A stretch of 47,721 nt of DNA from CAYUVF01 sp964448045. GTDB taxonomy: Bacteria > Bacteroidota > Rhodothermia > Rhodothermales > Salinibacteraceae. Shown one piece after another: positions 46,991-47,721 of the stretch (its first letter is position 1; each line of letters starts with the position of its first letter). The stretch spans positions 1 to 47,721 of the forward strand of contig CAYUVF010000028.1 of assembly GCA_964448045.1 (NCBI GenBank). Reading direction: 5' to 3'. The position numbers and the translations under genes were made by a program. Under the pieces are notes generated by a model. That model worked only from the letters and a program-made list of their open reading frames with translations. It searched no databases and was not told the origin of the DNA.

Positions 46991-47721
46991 ATGCAGGCCA
47001 CAGCAGGCATTGAAATCCTCGGCAGCGGCTTGCGCTACGCCGAGGTCAAGCCCATGCAGGACGGGTACCGGCTTCTCCGGCTGGGGAACTGCTCGTTCGA
47101 CTTTGACGTGGTCGAGGAGCTGCTGCACCGCGATACCCCGCGGCACCTGAGCGTCGTCGCCGAAGCGTTGCGAGATGTGTTGCGGGGGGCGACTTCGCGC
47201 CAGCTCCGGCTCATCGTGCATCCGAACGATGCATACGCGTTCACCACGCCGCTGCCGGCCCACCTGGAGGGCGCGACGCAAGCGCAGCAGCTCGAGGCGG
47301 CGGCCGAGCTGGTCGTGGGGCAGCCCGAGGCGGCTCAGCTCCAGGTCCAGGCCCGCGCGGCACGCGCTGCTTCCGATCCGGACGAAGGGGAGCCGATGGT
47401 CTGGACCCAAGCGCTTGCGCTTCCGCAGGTGGTGCGAGGGCGCGTCAGGCGCATCACCCGGCAGCTGCCGCACCGGTCGTATGAATGGATGCTCAGCACC
47501 GAAGGTGCCGCGCGCACAGCCCGGTGGTACGACGCGCCGCCGCGCGCTCCCGATCCTCCGCCCTCTGAGGCGCCCTTCAGCCTCGCCGTCGGCTGGTACG
47601 ATGCGCACGCCGAGTACGTGGTGCTGCGGGAGGGCGAGTGGTACTTCGGGCACCACGCCGCGACGACCTCCCCCGCCGATGGAGCCTACTTTGCCGCCGC
47701 GCTGCTCAACCGCCTGGACGT
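46991..47721 (+). CDS. PilM-like actin-fold protein (partial, runs off the window)
   Basis: At least 243 codons, open to the right end. ATG at 46991 has GGGAG six bases before it; an ATG at 46985 is an alternative. The N-terminus MQATAGIEILGSGLRYAEVKP resembles the first strands of the actin-like fold of PilM/GspL proteins, and the order (pseudopilin-like gene, then this) fits a pilus or type II secretion operon. Later segments (FSLAVGWYDAHAEYVVLREGEWYFGHH) could be the second actin-like half. The ATP-site residues of canonical PilM are not obvious, and the protein has Ala/Arg-rich insertions, so it may be a divergent, nucleotide-free relative. Confidence 0.5.
   Translation, partial: MQATAGIEILGSGLRYAEVKPMQDGYRLLRLGNCSFDFDVVEELLHRDTPRHLSVVAEALRDVLRGATSRQLRLIVHPNDAYAFTTPLPAHLEGATQAQQLEAAAELVVGQPEAAQLQVQARAARAASDPDEGEPMVWTQALALPQVVRGRVRRITRQLPHRSYEWMLSTEGAARTARWYDAPPRAPDPPPSEAPFSLAVGWYDAHAEYVVLREGEWYFGHHAATTSPADGAYFAAALLNRLD

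Noticed and set aside
1..47721. CRISPR array, toxin-antitoxin or phage-defence system
   Set aside because: No regularly spaced repeats and no nuclease/helicase, toxin or antitoxin pair was seen; the repeats found are short tandem or foldback units.

Overview
The window (47.7 kb, GC-rich) is a chromosomal segment of an aerobic, Gram-negative member of the Bacteroidota, most likely the Rhodothermales/Salinibacter branch. This is inferred from four things: a six-gene alternative complex III operon directly followed by a caa3 oxidase with the YSHPAVY motif typical of A2-type oxidases of the Rhodothermus kind; bacillithiol synthesis (BshA); a GT117/DUF2723 membrane glycosyltransferase and DUF3341 (ActD); and promoter-like TTG-N19/20-TAnnTTxG elements instead of strong Shine-Dalgarno sites. 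No rRNA, tRNA or CRISPR array was seen.

Layout. 1-2.7 kb (minus): two secreted YceI-like proteins and an outer-membrane porin. 3.1-7.0 kb (minus): HemN and a large PLP-dependent decarboxylase. 7.3-9.9 kb: a two-domain exo/endonuclease/phosphatase lipoprotein and a convergent, overlapping phytase-like lipoprotein. 10.0-14.8 kb (plus): a copper operon (TonB receptor, SCO, PCu(A)C, SafE/UreH-like membrane protein, CusF-like lipoprotein) behind a nested inverted repeat. 15.1-29.1 kb (plus): the respiratory block actABCDEF, an FN3/single-TM protein, a second SCO, then coxB, coxA, coxC and coxD. The copper operon probably supplies the CuA and CuB sites of this oxidase; ACIII passes electrons from menaquinol to the heme c domain of CoxB.

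29.1-29.9 kb is a scar region with the decayed C-terminus of an IS110-family transposase and a small membrane protein. 29.9-47.7 kb is mixed housekeeping: a nucleosidase-like protein divergent from metF; hpf, ybeY and a cold-shock protein; DUF2723, a short ORF, rsmI and an LptF/G permease; an MBL-fold hydrolase; bshA; an OmpW-like barrel; a SleB-like cell-wall hydrolase; pdxB, era and pdxJ; and, at the right edge, a pseudopilin-like protein and the start of a PilM-like gene.

The most unusual signals are: the nested palindromes before the TonB receptor; the FN3 fusion protein between ACIII and the oxidase; three perfect 14-bp tandem duplications in spacers; foldback-type spacer repeats; a tightly spaced 51-codon ORF after rsmI; and a hairpin plus T-run before pdxJ that faces no visible gene. 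No clearly new multi-gene defence or mobile system was recognised.
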